A stretch of DNA of 64,000 bases from Diphasiastrum complanatum (taxonomy: Eukaryota > Streptophyta > Lycopodiopsida > Lycopodiales > Lycopodiaceae): contig CM055097.1 in NCBI GenBank assembly GCA_029204225.1, forward strand, positions 59,710,883 to 59,774,882. The letters run 5' to 3'. Of the stretch, positions 30,472-42,139 are shown in pieces; positions within the stretch are counted from its first letter, which is position 1; each line of letters starts with the position of its first letter. The notes under the pieces are model-generated. The model was not told the DNA's origin, did no database searches, and was given only the letters and a program-made list of their open reading frames with translations. Position numbers and translations under genes: made by a program.

Positions 30472-31572
30472 TTGTGTCTAGAATCCTCAAAATTCATGGA
30501 TCTAGAAAATGTCCTTTATGTACCATCAATCACCAAGAATATGCTTAGTGTTGGTCTACTCTTAGAAAGTGGTTTGGATGTCCACTTTAAGCATGGTGTT
30601 TGTTTCATCTTGAAGAATGATATTTGCATTGCAAAGGGATTTAAGCATGGAAGATTGTTTAAGTTGGAAGCTAGTGTTGCTTTTGAGAGGGTGAGCTTGG
30701 AAAAGGAGGAGATCACTCAAGAGGAGATCTTGGCAAAGTATGATCTTTCTTTCATTGAGGATGGGCATCAAAAGGAGGAAGATCTTGAGGATCAGCCTCA
30801 AAACATGAGAGTTCCAAGGGAGTCCTCAACAACAATGGCCGAGTCATCAAGTTGCATGCAAATTGTCCATTCAAGTGTGCATCTTGCAAGGGTGGTGAGC
30901 ATTGGAGAGTCTACTATCTTTGAATACTTTTTGGAAAGTATCAGTAGACATGAGGTGACTTGTTTCTTACCTTTAAGATTTATGGTGTTTATTACTTTGT
31001 ATGACAAGACAATGAAATTGGATGCTTTGAAATCTACATTTGTGGTTGATAAAGCAATTTCATTGGATAACTATTTTTGTAATAGTTTGAATAGAGTCAT
31101 AAAAGATGAAACATCATTTGCTTTGAAAATATTTGTGTCCACATGCTTTGTGCATGATCATTCCAATTTAAGGATCAAAGATTATCCTATTTCAATGATA
31201 GGAATAATGGTAGTGTTTTGCTCTTCAAGTACAGATTGTAGATTCTACTTGTTTTTCACCAAAGAATTTGTCAATGGTGGAAATGTGATCTTTCAAGAGT
31301 GGAAGATTTGTAAACTTGAAGAAGCACCTTTGGATCAACACCTTATTCAATTCATTGATGTTTTGGAGTCAAGTCAAGTGGAGGAGCAAGCTCAAGACCT
31401 GAGGACTCCAAGAAGAACCTTGAGTATCAAGATGGAGCCATCTAGGCTCAATCAGATGGATCAGGCAAGGCAAGTTGTCTTTGGCAACATTATGTATGCA
31501 CTTAATAGTTTTATTGATGTATCTTCATGTGCACAAAATGCCTTGGAATCCATGGCTTGGCATGATGTATAG
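30472..31572 (+). CDS. Element A long open frame: protease/pre-integrase start fused to unknown sequence
   Basis: A 366-codon frame is open throughout; the first ATG is at 30496. Codons 1-80 match element B's protease end (NVLYVPSITKNMLSVGLLL, FKHGRLFKLEASVAF). At VSLEKEEITQ the match stops, just where element B continues into the zinc-binding LWHKRLGHPNL box. The remaining 280 or so codons (EEILAKYDLSFIEDGHQKEE, then hydrophobic and charged stretches such as TCFLPLRFMVFITLY) show no integrase, RT or RNase H motif. A late stretch (VNGGNVIFQEWKICK, RTPRRTLSIKMEPS) faintly recalls the copia hinge between integrase and RT. Either a host or foreign segment was captured or pol was deleted down to linker sequence. 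Staying open while gag has decayed is unusual. Confidence 0.6.
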   Translation: MCLESSKFMDLENVLYVPSITKNMLSVGLLLESGLDVHFKHGVCFILKNDICIAKGFKHGRLFKLEASVAFERVSLEKEEITQEEILAKYDLSFIEDGHQKEEDLEDQPQNMRVPRESSTTMAESSSCMQIVHSSVHLARVVSIGESTIFEYFLESISRHEVTCFLPLRFMVFITLYDKTMKLDALKSTFVVDKAISLDNYFCNSLNRVIKDETSFALKIFVSTCFVHDHSNLRIKDYPISMIGIMVVFCSSSTDCRFYLFFTKEFVNGGNVIFQEWKICKLEEAPLDQHLIQFIDVLESSQVEEQAQDLRTPRRTLSIKMEPSRLNQMDQARQVVFGNIMYALNSFIDVSSCAQNALESMAWHDV

Positions 31573-31780
31573 TTTCTGAAGTGTGCTACATGTATATAGA
31601 CACATTTGTAGAACATCTTGTAAGGGATCCTTTAAGAGGTGGTGAAAGATCCTTCATGGACATCATTCTCTATTGGAGTCTCAAAAGTTCCTTGTTTGTA
31701 GTTGGATTTTTTAGACACTTCTAAAAGCATTCATTCATCTAGCAAGAGAGTTGTAAATAGATCAAGCTAAATTTGAGGAG

Positions 31781-32467
31781 TGTGAAGAATTGCCAAAAAT
31801 TGGCAAATCTAGCTTGATCAAAAACCATGAAGAATAGTGTAAATTTTGTACATAATTGGGTTCCACACATGTATGGCCAAAATGCCATGTGGCAACCCAC
31901 TCCTAATGTAGGTTAGGTCAAGTTAAGAGAGTTGGTCATGTCTATTTGGTGGTCATCCCTACTTTATAGGACCTACACCTAAGTTTAAGGTGAAAATTTG
32001 ACCAACTAGCTACCTACCAAGCATAACTCTAGGATCTAGGCTAGTGTTTCATTTTAGGGCAAGAAGAGTGAGTTAACTTCCTTATTACATGCTGGAAATC
32101 CACCTAACTTCAAGAAGGAAGTCGAATTTGCTATGTATTCCAAGCTCCCATAGTGAGAAGATAGAATATTTTTGGAGCTCATTGGCAATCTCAAGCTACT
32201 CCACCATGTACATTGAGTTTTTGTGATCCAAATGCAGCCAAATCAATTTCTACTTGTTTCTTAGGTTGAAGTCCGTACTACAGCCTGTAGTACACACGTG
32301 TGGGTTTGGATTTCAATGTTGATCAATGCTTTTGATTGTTAATGCTTGTTGTTTGTCAAACTGCCAATCTAGTTGTGTCTAGTTTTTTGATAGATTGTTA
32401 AGCAAGCATCCAATAACTCTTGTGGATCTTTTGTAGATCCATTTATGGTCCTAAAGTATAGTACTTT
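31781..32467 (+). repeat. 3' LTR of element A
   Basis: It matches 28037-28739 almost throughout. The last four bases (CACA) are not present, and the sequence runs directly into the leader of element B. Confidence 0.88.
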
Positions 32468-33040
32468 GAAATGAAGCATTGATCACATCAGAATTATTGG
32501 AATTTTGTGGTTTTTGATCTAATCTTGATTGGGCGAGCTTAAAAAGAGTGATAGCATCATTAGTTTCGATTCAAATCAAGTTGTGGGCTACAGGTACACT
32601 GTCCACATGTGTGAGGCCATATAGATTCTGTGTGAAGGAGATCCATCTTTGTTTTTGTCCAAAATCTTGCATACTTATTCAATTTTTAAGCTTTTTAGTG
32701 CATTGTCTAGATCTAGTTCAATCTATCAATTGCTAATGATCTAATAGAGGTTTGAATCATTGATGCATTTGTTTTGAGGCATTAGATCAAATTATTAAGT
32801 CTGATTTGTTCAGATCTTGAGAGGGTGAAGCTAATTCAAGCAAGAGAGTGCTAAAATCAACTTTTGAGGGAGTGAATTGCTAGGAATTTTGAGTGAATCT
32901 ATTATACCATCATCCAAGCTTGGGCTAGTTTGATTGGGCCGAGACTAGAAGCTTCTTAGTGAACTAGAAGTCTATCTTAGATCATTCATTTTCAAGAAAT
33001 CTTTGTGCATTTCATAAGCAAATCATTCATTGTGTCATCC
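32468..33040 (+). other. Leader of copia element B, PBS lost
   Basis: It follows the element A 3' LTR and shows short similarity to element A's own leader (GAAGCATTGATC, ACTGTCCACATGTGTG). The PBS that should follow an LTR is deleted here. Confidence 0.55.
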
Positions 33041-33847
33041 ATGGGTGGATTCTTGTTAGAATCTTGTGAGAGACTAACATCCACAAATTATTCCATATGG
33101 AAAGTGTTGATGGAATCACTAATGGTGATCCATGACCTCTATGATATAGTTCTTGGAGAGGAGGTAGAATCTCAAGGAGTTCAAGAACAAGTAAAATACA
33201 AGAAAAAGACTAGATTGTCCTTGCATTGCTCAAGAATGAATGTAAGCAATGACCTCTTGAAAGAGGTAGCTTCTTGTGTCTCGGCCAAAGAGGCTTGAGA
33301 TTCATTAAAAGGCATTTATGAATCCAATAACACTTCTAGAATGCTCATGCTAAGGAATCAAGTGCTCCAAAGCATGAATGGAAGTGGAGAGAGTGCACAA
33401 GGATATGTGCTAAGAATTAAATCTTTGAACAAAGAATTGGCTTCAATTGGAGATAAAATCCAAGATAATAAATTGGTACAAGTCATTCTGAATGGACTTG
33501 GTGATGAGTTCACCAATCTTGTCCAATCATTTGCCATTCAAGACCAACTTCCCAGTTACTTAATGTACTTGTGGCCGAGGATGCTACATCTCAAAGCACT
33601 ACAAGGTGGTGATGAGAAGACAAACTTCACATCCAAAGGCAAGAAAAAATTCCAACCATTCAAGAAGTACCAAGGCAAGGAGGCTGAGGGCAAAGATGGT
33701 GGATCTACCTCCAAAGGAAAGTACAAGAATAAAGCAAAGTTAAAGTGTTTCTTTTTTGAAAAGAAAGGACACTTTGCTTTCGAATGCTTTAAAAAGAAGA
33801 TCTTGCACATGAGGAGGGGGAAGATGATGGTTTCAACAGATCCTTGA
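33041..33847 (+). pseudogene. Copia element B gag (UBN2/DUF4219-type)
   Basis: The ATG at 33041 opens MGGFLLESCERLTSTNYSIW, the typical start of plant copia Gag. ALHCSRMNVSNDLLKEVAS-like sequence follows, then a TGA at 33296-33298 (probably from a sense codon). A continuing frame at 33341-33847 holds MLRNQVLQSMNGSGESAQG, QVILNGLGDEFTNLV, a basic Lys-rich region and a zinc-knuckle-like CFFFEKKGHFAFEC (first spacing normal, flanks basic). It is the less degraded relative of element A's gag and serves as the reference for it. Two frame breaks make it non-functional as it stands. Confidence 0.82.
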
Positions 33848-34706
33848 TGGTAGCATCAAATCCAACTTCAATCAAAGACATATGGTGGATTGATAGTGTG
33901 GCTAGTTCCCACATGTCATACAACAAGGACTTTTTTTCTACTTTACTTTCTTTTAATGATTCTAAGAAATCTATATACACTGCTAGTGATCAAGAATGTA
34001 AAATAGATGGTATTGGATCTATTCCATTGTGCTCAGGATCATCTAAGAAGATAGATCTAGATAATGTCTTGTATGTTCCATCTATTACTAAAAATTTGCT
34101 TACTTTGGACAATTGATGGATAATGGACTAGATGTACATTTCAAGAATGGAGTTTGTTCCATCTTGAAAAATGATAAGTGCATAGCTAGTGGCATTAACC
34201 AAGGAAGACTTTTTAAATTGGATGCTAATGTGGCCATTGAAAGTGTGAACGTGGTTAGGGAGGAGATGACACAAGTGGAGTTATGGCATAAAAGATTAGG
34301 CCATCCTAATCTTCAAGCAATGGAATCCATGGTCTCCAAGGAGCTTGCTCTCGGCCTCCCCAAATCATTCTCAAGATGTGGCAAGATATGTGAGGCTTGT
34401 GGACTTTCAAAGACTCACAAGACATCCTACAAGAGATCCTTGAAAAAATCTACCTCTCCTTTAGATCTTATACATTCTGATGTACATTCCTTTTCACATG
34501 CAAGTAATGGAGGTGCCTTGATGTATGTGACTTTCATAGATGATTGTACTAGATTTACTTTGATAGATCTATTGCTAAAGAAGAGTCTTGTATATGAAGC
34601 TTTTGTAAAGTTTAAATCTCTTGTTAAGAAGCAACTTAGTTCTAACATCAAAGTATTAAGATGTGATAATGGAGAAGACTACTTCAAGTTGATAAACCTA
34701 AATTGA
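33844..34706 (+). pseudogene. Copia element B protease and integrase N-terminal part, truncated
   Basis: Protease: WWIDSVASSHMSYNKDF, where the usual DSGA active site reads DSVA, followed by NVLYVPSITKNLLT and a stop. A second frame (34113-34706) continues with GRLFKLDANVAIE, the pre-integrase zinc box LWHKRLGHPNL...CEACGLSKTH, LDLIHSDVHSF with the first catalytic Asp, YVTFIDDCTRFT, and LRCDNGEDYFK with the second Asp. The frame ends before the catalytic Glu, RT and RNase H. The break at about 34.7 kb abuts the internal stub of a minus-strand element. Inactive by truncation. Confidence 0.85.
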
Positions 34707-34838
34707 GTTTTGACCTACAAAAATGCTTGATTTTTGAGTAGAAATCAATCTAGCACACTCTAAAATTGGTAACTCCTCCAAATCTTTGCTAAATATGGCT
34801 GATCCTTTCATAACCTGCAACACAAGCTTTGATACCAT
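34707..34838 (-). other. Internal stub and PBS of copia element C
   Basis: A short internal stretch ends with TGGTATCAAAGC on the minus strand (about 34827-34838), an initiator-tRNA-Met-type PBS with one change, directly inside the LTR that follows. Confidence 0.65.
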
Positions 34839-35490
34839 GTGAAGATTTTATGAATCACTAAGATCCAAAAACATCTATTGATCAATGGTTTAGAAAGACA
34901 ACACAAATAACACCATTGGAAATGTTGAAAATCAACATCTACTTAATGAAAGAGATGCAAATTCAACAAGATATTGATAAAACATCAAACATATCATAAA
35001 ATGAAGTTGTTGTCCATACAAAAATAGTAAGGTATTGTATTTCACACGTGTGAACCCAATGAACCATAAATCAAAGCATTCTACACACAAGATTGCAAGA
35101 TATCATCACTATAGTGCACCAATGGATAGATGAACCCAAGAGAACTCATGTATAAGCATGAAATGAGATAAGAGAGAGAGAAGATCTGTTCTCCTACATT
35201 TGTACACTATTTATAACAGGTCCATGTCTCATTTATAATGAACTTGGCTTTCCTCCATAGAAACTTCTAGATCAAAAACCCTACTACAATATGAACTAGA
35301 TTCGATGTATCTAACATTCAAATTTGAATGAGTCCAAACTCGAACTTTTACTTTCCCTCACTTTCTAAAAGTGGTAATTCAAAAACATTTTGACTAACAT
35401 AACTTTGAAATGTCTATGTCTAAGTCTAAAATACAAATTGGCCTCAATTGCCAAATACAAAAGATCAAACTAGTTGACAATTTCTCACAT
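34839..35490 (-). mobile_element. LTR of copia element C (minus orientation)
   Basis: About 652 bp with TGTGAAGATT...TTTCTCACA ends on the plus strand, so TG...CA on either strand. It matches the LTR at 52311-52960 in order (ATTTCACACGTGTG, AGTGCACCAATGGATAG, TTTATAACAGGTCCA). It contains the TTCACACGTGTGAA palindrome at about 35042. Confidence 0.75.
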
Positions 35491-35619
35491 TTTATAGTGT
35501 CTTATGTGTATTATATATACTTTTTAGCTTTGTTTTACCTTGTTGGCTTATGAATAAAGGGCTTAAAAGGTTTGGTCTTGACTTGTCAAAAGGAACTATG
35601 TGTTATTATGTTATGTATG

Positions 35620-35626
<7 letters not shown>
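35491..35626 (+). repeat. Module repeated at 53.88-54.0 kb
   Basis: AAAGGGCTTAAAAGGTTTGG-TCTTGACTTGTCAA is shared with 53953-54001, as are the preceding TTTTAGCTTTGTTTTACC-like words. Function unknown; probably part of another repeat family. Confidence 0.6.

Positions 35627-35709
<83 letters not shown>
35627..35709. repeat. (CA)n microsatellite
   Basis: An uninterrupted CA tract of about 83 bp at the end of an AT/GT-rich start (ATGTATGTATATATA). Confidence 0.95.
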
Positions 35710-35713
<4 letters not shown>

Positions 35714-35835
35714 TATCTGCATTCTTAAGATGTAAAATCGAATATCTATTAGTCAAGATAGTGCCAAACATTTACCTTAGTTCAATTCATGAGCTAACTT
35801 AGGTCTGTTTTGTATTGGTTTAGTCTTGAAGTTGA

Positions 35836-36342
35836 TTTGAAGATACTATTACTCTAGATTATGAGGAGCTCCTTCCTCCACCTAACCTCGTTATTCAAAC
35901 TCTTATATGTTGTATGAGAAAGGCTGTTAATTTGCATAGCTTTATCATTGACATTGACCATGCCACTTGTATTATTGTTGGAATTGAAGATAAGATTCTG
36001 TGTATTATTCCTATTGGAAACATTGGATTGGATTAAAATTTACTTGGAATTTGTTAAAAGAATGATCCTCTAGGTGTTTTAGAAGTCTTTTATGGTGACT
36101 CAACAAGATTTGTTGATAAATTTGAAGTTGAAGAAAGATTTTATAACATGAATATCAGGAAAGTCTTTTCTTGCTTAGAGAAAGAGAATCATATTATTCT
36201 TGCTAAACATGCTTCTCCTACTCATGATACATCTCCATCTCCACACCCCCTTGTCTTTCTAGATGACTTGGATGCGGATAGTGTGTCGCAGCTCGAAATC
36301 TTCTTCGAAGGCATTTGTGACATAGGTGACCAATCCACTTAA
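35836..36342 (+). pseudogene. Unidentified coding-like stretch
   Basis: A plus-strand frame reads LDYEELLPPPNLVIQTLICC then HSFIIDIDHATCIIVGIEDK, with a stop near 36033. It continues in the same sense as LEVFYGDSTRFVDKFEVEE and ends DADSVSQLEIFFEGICDIGD at 36342. Composition is protein-like, with an acidic end and a Ser/Pro/His-rich linker. I do not recognise a family. It sits between a CA tract and a minus-strand copia gag and does not match any element part in this window. It may be a gene fragment carried by an element. Confidence 0.3.
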
Positions 36343-36603
36343 GAATTTTGTCAAGGCAAAAGCTGCCAAGTTTTTATGGTCCCTAGTTGCCATTGAGTTC
36401 AAGTCTGCCTGCACTTCTTACAAACTTTGGAGTCTACCTTATGTCAACTTCCTTGCTCCTCTACTTGTCGATCTTTGGATTATGCTTGACATTTGACTAA
36501 AAAAGAAGTACAAACCTACAAACTTGCTACTCCAAACAAGAACTATACTCGAGACTCCTATTGCCTTTGACACTGTTATATGTATGAATAAGTTTGAGCC
36601 TTC

Positions 36604-36936
36604 TCATTTTCCTTTTGAACAAACTTGGGCTAGAGTTAGAGGACATTTTGAGGTTGTGCACTTACCAACTTCCTTGAGAAGTTCATTACTCACATTCATC
36701 TTGATCACATGCAGAGCTTTCTTTGCCCTCTTGTCATACCTCAATTGTTCTTGAGGTGCCAAAGGTCTCTCCTCCACACCTGAAACAATATCCATCAAAT
36801 CATTCATCTCTAGCAAAGACTCCATCCTCACCTTCCAAGTGGAATAATTTATTGAGGTACGCCTATCTTTGCCTTCCAATATGAAGCCGCTTGATGCCAA
36901 TGATCTGATCTTCTCTTTAAACCTATTCCAATGCAC
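36604..36936 (-). pseudogene. Copia element E gag N-terminal part
   Basis: The minus-strand frame has ASSGFILEGKDRRTSINYST then WKVRMESLLEMNDLMDI and KKALHVIKMNVSNELLKEV. This is the UBN2/DUF4219-type gag start also seen in elements A and B. It stops at about 36604 where a different, plus-strand-coding-like sequence begins. With the leader and LTR at 36937-38149 it forms the 5' end of a minus-strand copia element whose remainder is missing. Confidence 0.78.
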
Positions 36937-37498
36937 TTAGAACTCTCTTAAAAATAAACAAATAAAACTCAAGAATAAATCACAAAGATTTGGAAACAAT
37001 TTAGCCTCTCCTTTTCTCTCTTCTAGCAAATCCTAGCACATGGAATGTTGATTTCTTGATCACAATAGATCTAGCCTACAATATGATGAACTTTTGATAA
37101 CACCTAAGATTGAATTACACTCTTGAAAAAGTCTAGCAACTTAAAATCAAGAGATCCTATCAAATTTAGGGTTCTTCCAAAAATGCAAAATAATAAATCA
37201 AGCAAAAAACTATATGCAAAAGCTAGAATCTTGATACATCATCTAGTAGAATGTAACATCCACTAACATGAGCAATTTTGTCTCCACATTCTAGTAAGTG
37301 CTTTAAAAAATTGGCCTACTCCAAGTGATTTGACCTAAAATGATGCTAGGATCACAGAGATCCACTTTCTATACTTGAAAATGGATGATTTGAGCTAGAA
37401 ACACCTCCAAATCCACATAGAATTTATGGTGCACTCAAATCCACCTCTAGATTTGGAAAATACTCCAAATTTGGCCTGCAACCTACTCTAATACCAAT
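36937..37498 (-). other. Leader and PBS of copia element E
   Basis: An AT-rich leader without coding sequence. The minus strand reads TTGGTATTAGAG at about 37487-37498, a diverged initiator-tRNA-Met-type PBS next to the LTR. Confidence 0.6.
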
Positions 37499-38149
37499 TG
37501 AAAAATTCAGATCCAAAATGCACTTAATGGATCAACAAAATCTTGGCCTAATTTGGATGCACATCTAGATTTTGCTACAAGATAGAAATCATCATCTTAC
37601 ACATGCTAGAATTGCATAAATCACTAAGATCTGATCATAAGCACTTAGGTACAGTATGGTACTATCCTTTTCCATACAACAACAGTAGCATACAGCACTT
37701 CACATGTGTGGATTGAAGATCAACAGGAAAAATCACATTGTACACACTAGAAATCAAGATATATTGAGAAATACACATGAGATGGACATAGAATCAAAAG
37801 AGATGAATTCTCCACATACAATGAGAATATGAAGATACTTTCTCCACACTAGTACTGCTATTTATAGCTGCTAAAATTTCATTTGGCCAATTTCTCTAAA
37901 CTTGCTCTAAATGATAACTTCTTAGTACTTCATCAAAAAACCTAGAAATTCTAGTCTAGATGCAATGTATGAAATCTAGCCAATTAGAATGGGTCCAAAT
38001 CCGATCTCATCCATCTATCGACTTGCCAGACATAGTACAAACACTATTTAGGCCTTTATTGACAAATATAAATCTATCTCTAAGTTGAAATTTCATGTTG
38101 GCCTCAAAATTGCCAAAATAGATCAATTAAACTAGTTAAATTTTTCACA
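37499..38149 (-). mobile_element. 5' LTR of copia element E (minus orientation)
   Basis: About 651 bp starting TGTGAAAAATTTAACTAG on the minus strand and ending TTTTTCA. It is related at its outer end to the LTRs at 34.8 and 52.3 kb (TGTGAAAGATTCAACTAG). It abuts gypsy coding sequence at 38150, so element E inserted into that gypsy copy. Confidence 0.75.
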
Positions 38150-39743
38150 GTAAATTGGACTGAAGTCTTGGCCACGGTGGATTGTTTGTAGTTCGATGTC
38201 ACATCTATCAAAGAATCGCCAAGGAAAAGATTTGTCGTAGAATCCTTCTCCACTGAAGATGATATTCCGCTAAAGAGACGCATTGAACACATGCAGAAAT
38301 CAAGTGAAGATCATCAGGATTGCGTATCTCTCTTTATGATGAGCCTAAAGGGTATACCCCATGAATCACTGCAAGAAACCTATAGTGATACTGAGATTGA
38401 GGCTCTTCAGGTGTTTACCCTGGAGGAAGGTCAGAATACGAGGATGAAGATTTCCTCCGTTACGTTGATCTACATCATTTCAAGGCTGTCCCAAGATCCC
38501 AAAGGACTAGATCCATGAAAGCCACTAGTGAATGAAGATCTCATCAAAACATCAGAACCTCTCAGGGTAATGTTGTAGTAGGCCAAATGGACATAGTGTT
38601 TAAAGGATTCACATCTAGTGTTCCACTCACAATGATGAACGATTTTTGAGAGAATGCATAGACTGGGACCTAGCCGAAGATGAAGCTCTATACAAGCTAG
38701 AAGTCTCACTTTGAGACAATAGCATCAAGACAGTGAAAGACCCAACCATCGAACATCGATTGAACTGACCGAGGCATGCCATGGAAAAAGAGCCTATCAC
38801 TTTGGATCCCCCATCTGGAGGTTCTCCAAAAGAAAAAGCACCCGCCCCCATGGCACAATTGATTCCTAAAGCATCTAAGAGTGTAAAGAAGCTTAAGAAG
38901 GCCTTGAAAATGATGGGACTTAATGAAGATAAACCGACCACCAGTCCACCGCCCCTAGAACGCAAGCCTCTCTACAAGGCCAAAACATCTGAGTGGAAGT
39001 CCAAGAGTGAAAAACGAGATATCAAGACCGAGATAATGAAGATAAGCCGACCACCAGCCCGCCCATAATGACCTCCCGCCAAGTGCAAGAGAAAATCCGA
39101 CAAGATGCCATTGAAGAGCCCAAACTTGTACACGATGTACCACCATACTTTAAGGATTACAAAATGGATGAAGTGGCAGTTGTCATGCCCAAGGCCAAGA
39201 GAGAACCAATAGAGAACACCTCCCAAGGGGCCAACATTTAGGAAGGTCCTGCCTATACTAAAGAGATAGATCTAGTGGAGGAGGGAGAAGATAGTCGCAT
39301 AGCGTTTGTCGGAGAAGATGTAGAAGAAGATGAGCTATAAGATCTAAAAGTCCTTTTTCGCAAATACCGCGACTATCTAGCATGTAATTATGCTGAGCTG
39401 AAGGGCATATCACCAGATGTAGTGGTTCACACCATTCTTCTAGTCGATGGAGCAAAATCCACTGTTAGTAGGCCAAATCGGCTAATCCGCACTACGCCCA
39501 GTTGATTCAGGAAGAATTAACCAAGCTTCTAAATGTAGGATTCATCTACGAGATGGAGCAAACAGACTAGGTATCACCGATCGTGGTGTGCCTAAGAAAA
39601 ATGGAAAACATCGAATCTGTGTAGAATACAATAGACTCAATGTCATTACCAGCAAGGACCGTTTTTTCCGACCGTTTACAAAAAATGTGCTAGAGTCGGA
39701 TAGCTGGAGCAGAAGCCTATAGCTTTTTAGATGAATTTAGTGG
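38150..39743 (+). pseudogene. Ty3/gypsy fragment H: protease-RT linker and RT start
   Basis: Plus strand. It starts with VNWTEVLATVDCL, homologous to VVRWTDALATIDC in the gypsy element at 49.99 kb. It continues through an acidic linker and a Lys/Pro-rich stretch (38781-39068, SVKKLKKALKMMGLNEDKP) to KVLFRKYRDYLACNYAELKG and SPDVVVHTILLVDGA, which corresponds to the start of the RT domain (LVEYKYCFAWSYSDLKGIPP in the other copy). Several stops interrupt the RT part. It ends inside RT at 39743, where an LTR begins without the catalytic RT core, RNase H or integrase. An internal deletion joined RT to the 3' LTR. Confidence 0.75.
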
Positions 39744-40470
<727 letters not shown>

Positions 40471-41317
40471 AAGGGTCAAGATCACATGCCTCTCATCCTA
40501 TGACTACAAATGGCCACCCTACTTTCAATGAGATATAGCTATATTAGTGGTGAGGCGCTTCAGCTTCTCCTCGGCCCACACCTTCCTACTTTCTCTTCTC
40601 ATGCTTGCCTGCTCCCTCTTCATTCCGTTCCTCTGGCAAAATAGTTTTGGAGCTCTCTACGCCCTCCCTCCTATGTTTGGAGGCAATGATATTGTACACA
40701 CGGTATGTATATTCAACTCTTTCATATTGTTGCTATCTGAATGCTCAATAAAAAACATATTGCAAGTGTTTTGAATGGCGCTTCTTGGCTGCCTACACCA
40801 TCGCAGTATAAACTATTACTTAGCAAAAAGTTGCATGAGATTTCTTTATATGCAATCGCTGCTCAGATATGGATTCTTAGCATATATTCATTTATGGTTT
40901 TCCACCACTGGTCAGAGTAGTAAACTATGCCATCGCTGGCCAAAAAGCGTGGTTGTTTATGAATCCTTTTGATCGCTGATCAAGAGCATCATGTATAGGC
41001 AATATACATTGCTAATCGCTGCTCTAGAAACTATATGTATATGCTCAATCGTGATCCCATAGCCTATGAATGTCTTTTGAAAAAACCCAGCTTCTCTACC
41101 TTATAGGACAAATACTTCAAGCAAGAAAATAGGTTCCTTCAATCTGAACAATCCGAGCTCGGTCATATCAGGCAGTGGCAACAAGAAGAGGAAGTACTTT
41201 CCGAATAAAGGTTATGAGGGGCAAAGTAGTGGTGGCAAAGAGGATCTTCACATTAGAAAGCTGAATTTTTATCGTGATTGATCCATGTGCAGGAGGAAGT
41301 AGAAATAAGATCACTAG
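40471..41317. other. Spacer between two gypsy copies
   Basis: No element end is seen. Positions 40.8-41.05 kb hold diverged repeats around CATCGCTGG/AATCGCTGCTC like those at 25.4-25.9 kb. A frame at about 40547-40700 has a hydrophobic stretch but no ATG and is not called as a gene. Confidence 0.4.
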
Positions 41318-42137
41318 TGTAGGGTCGAAGATCTTGCGTAGTATAGCCCTCCCGCTATCAACAAGGGTTAGATCACTGGATAGGTACCTAACTATGCATA
41401 GATGCTACTTTTAGTTAGTTTCCTACTTCCTCCCTTACTCTTTTCACCACTAACACTACCCTCCTATAGCTCTACTCCTCTACACTAACATTCATCATGA
41501 TTTTGGGTGAAGGGAAAGGATAGAAAAGAGAGGAAGAGAGAAGAGGAGAGAGAAAGAGAGAGAGATGAGATGGAGGTTAGCTCAAGTGCTCAATGTCATT
41601 GCTTATGGAGAAACCTTAACTAATCACAAACAAAAAGCATGGAAGAAATAGAAATAACAAGCAATCACAATAATAGCATAAGCAAGAGTGATTAGCAAAT
41701 GAGGATGCTTGAGCTCTCAAATTGATAGAGTCTCCTCCTCTCTATCAACCATGAAAATAGTGTACAAATGGTGCCTTTTTATAAAAATGGGAAAGGCCCT
41801 TGCCCCTCATTCCTATTGGCTAATATTCACGTTGATCCTATCCATTCATCTTGGACCCAACTTGATCCAAGGGTCCATAAAACGTACATTGAAATTCACA
41901 AGATTCATGTGAGTCCCAATTTGGACCCAACTCTAAAAAGTAATTTCTAAGTTTAAAAATGACTTTGGGCCTCTAGTTTTATTTTAATTCCATGGCCCAA
42001 GTCAATTTTATTTTATTTACACTTAAGCTTGTGTGCTCATTGGACCATGGGCTTACGCACGTAGGATGCCATGCCCTCGCAACACATTTTATTGGATGAT
42101 TTTATTTATTTACACTTTGTTGGGAATACCCCCAACA
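41318..42137 (-). repeat. 3' LTR of gypsy element G
   Basis: 820 bp. On the minus strand it starts TGTTGGGGGTATTCCCAACA (a 20-bp palindrome-like end, 42118-42137) and ends CCTACA. It matches the 5' LTR at 51579-52310 closely over their shared length. Confidence 0.85.
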
Positions 42138-42139
42138 GG

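Larger units (their letters stand above)
28037..32467 (+). mobile_element. Ty1/copia element A, two LTRs, pol genes missing
   Basis: The 5' LTR is 28037-28739, the PBS 28740-28752, the internal region 28753-31780, a purine-rich tract AATTTGAGGAG sits at the 3' LTR edge, and the 3' LTR is 31781-32467. The internal region holds a degraded gag, a protease start (DSGASSHM) and a long frame of unknown function where integrase, RT and RNase H should be. It is therefore a non-autonomous derivative. The LTR pair is very similar, suggesting fairly recent insertion. No clear target-site duplication was found because both flanks are other elements. Confidence 0.85.

Noticed and set aside
40547-40774. 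Plus-strand frame with a hydrophobic, signal-peptide-like stretch followed by a donor-like GTATGT
   Set aside because: No ATG opens it, a stop lies just upstream, and weak similarity to LTR sequence suggests it is the outer part of the preceding LTR.
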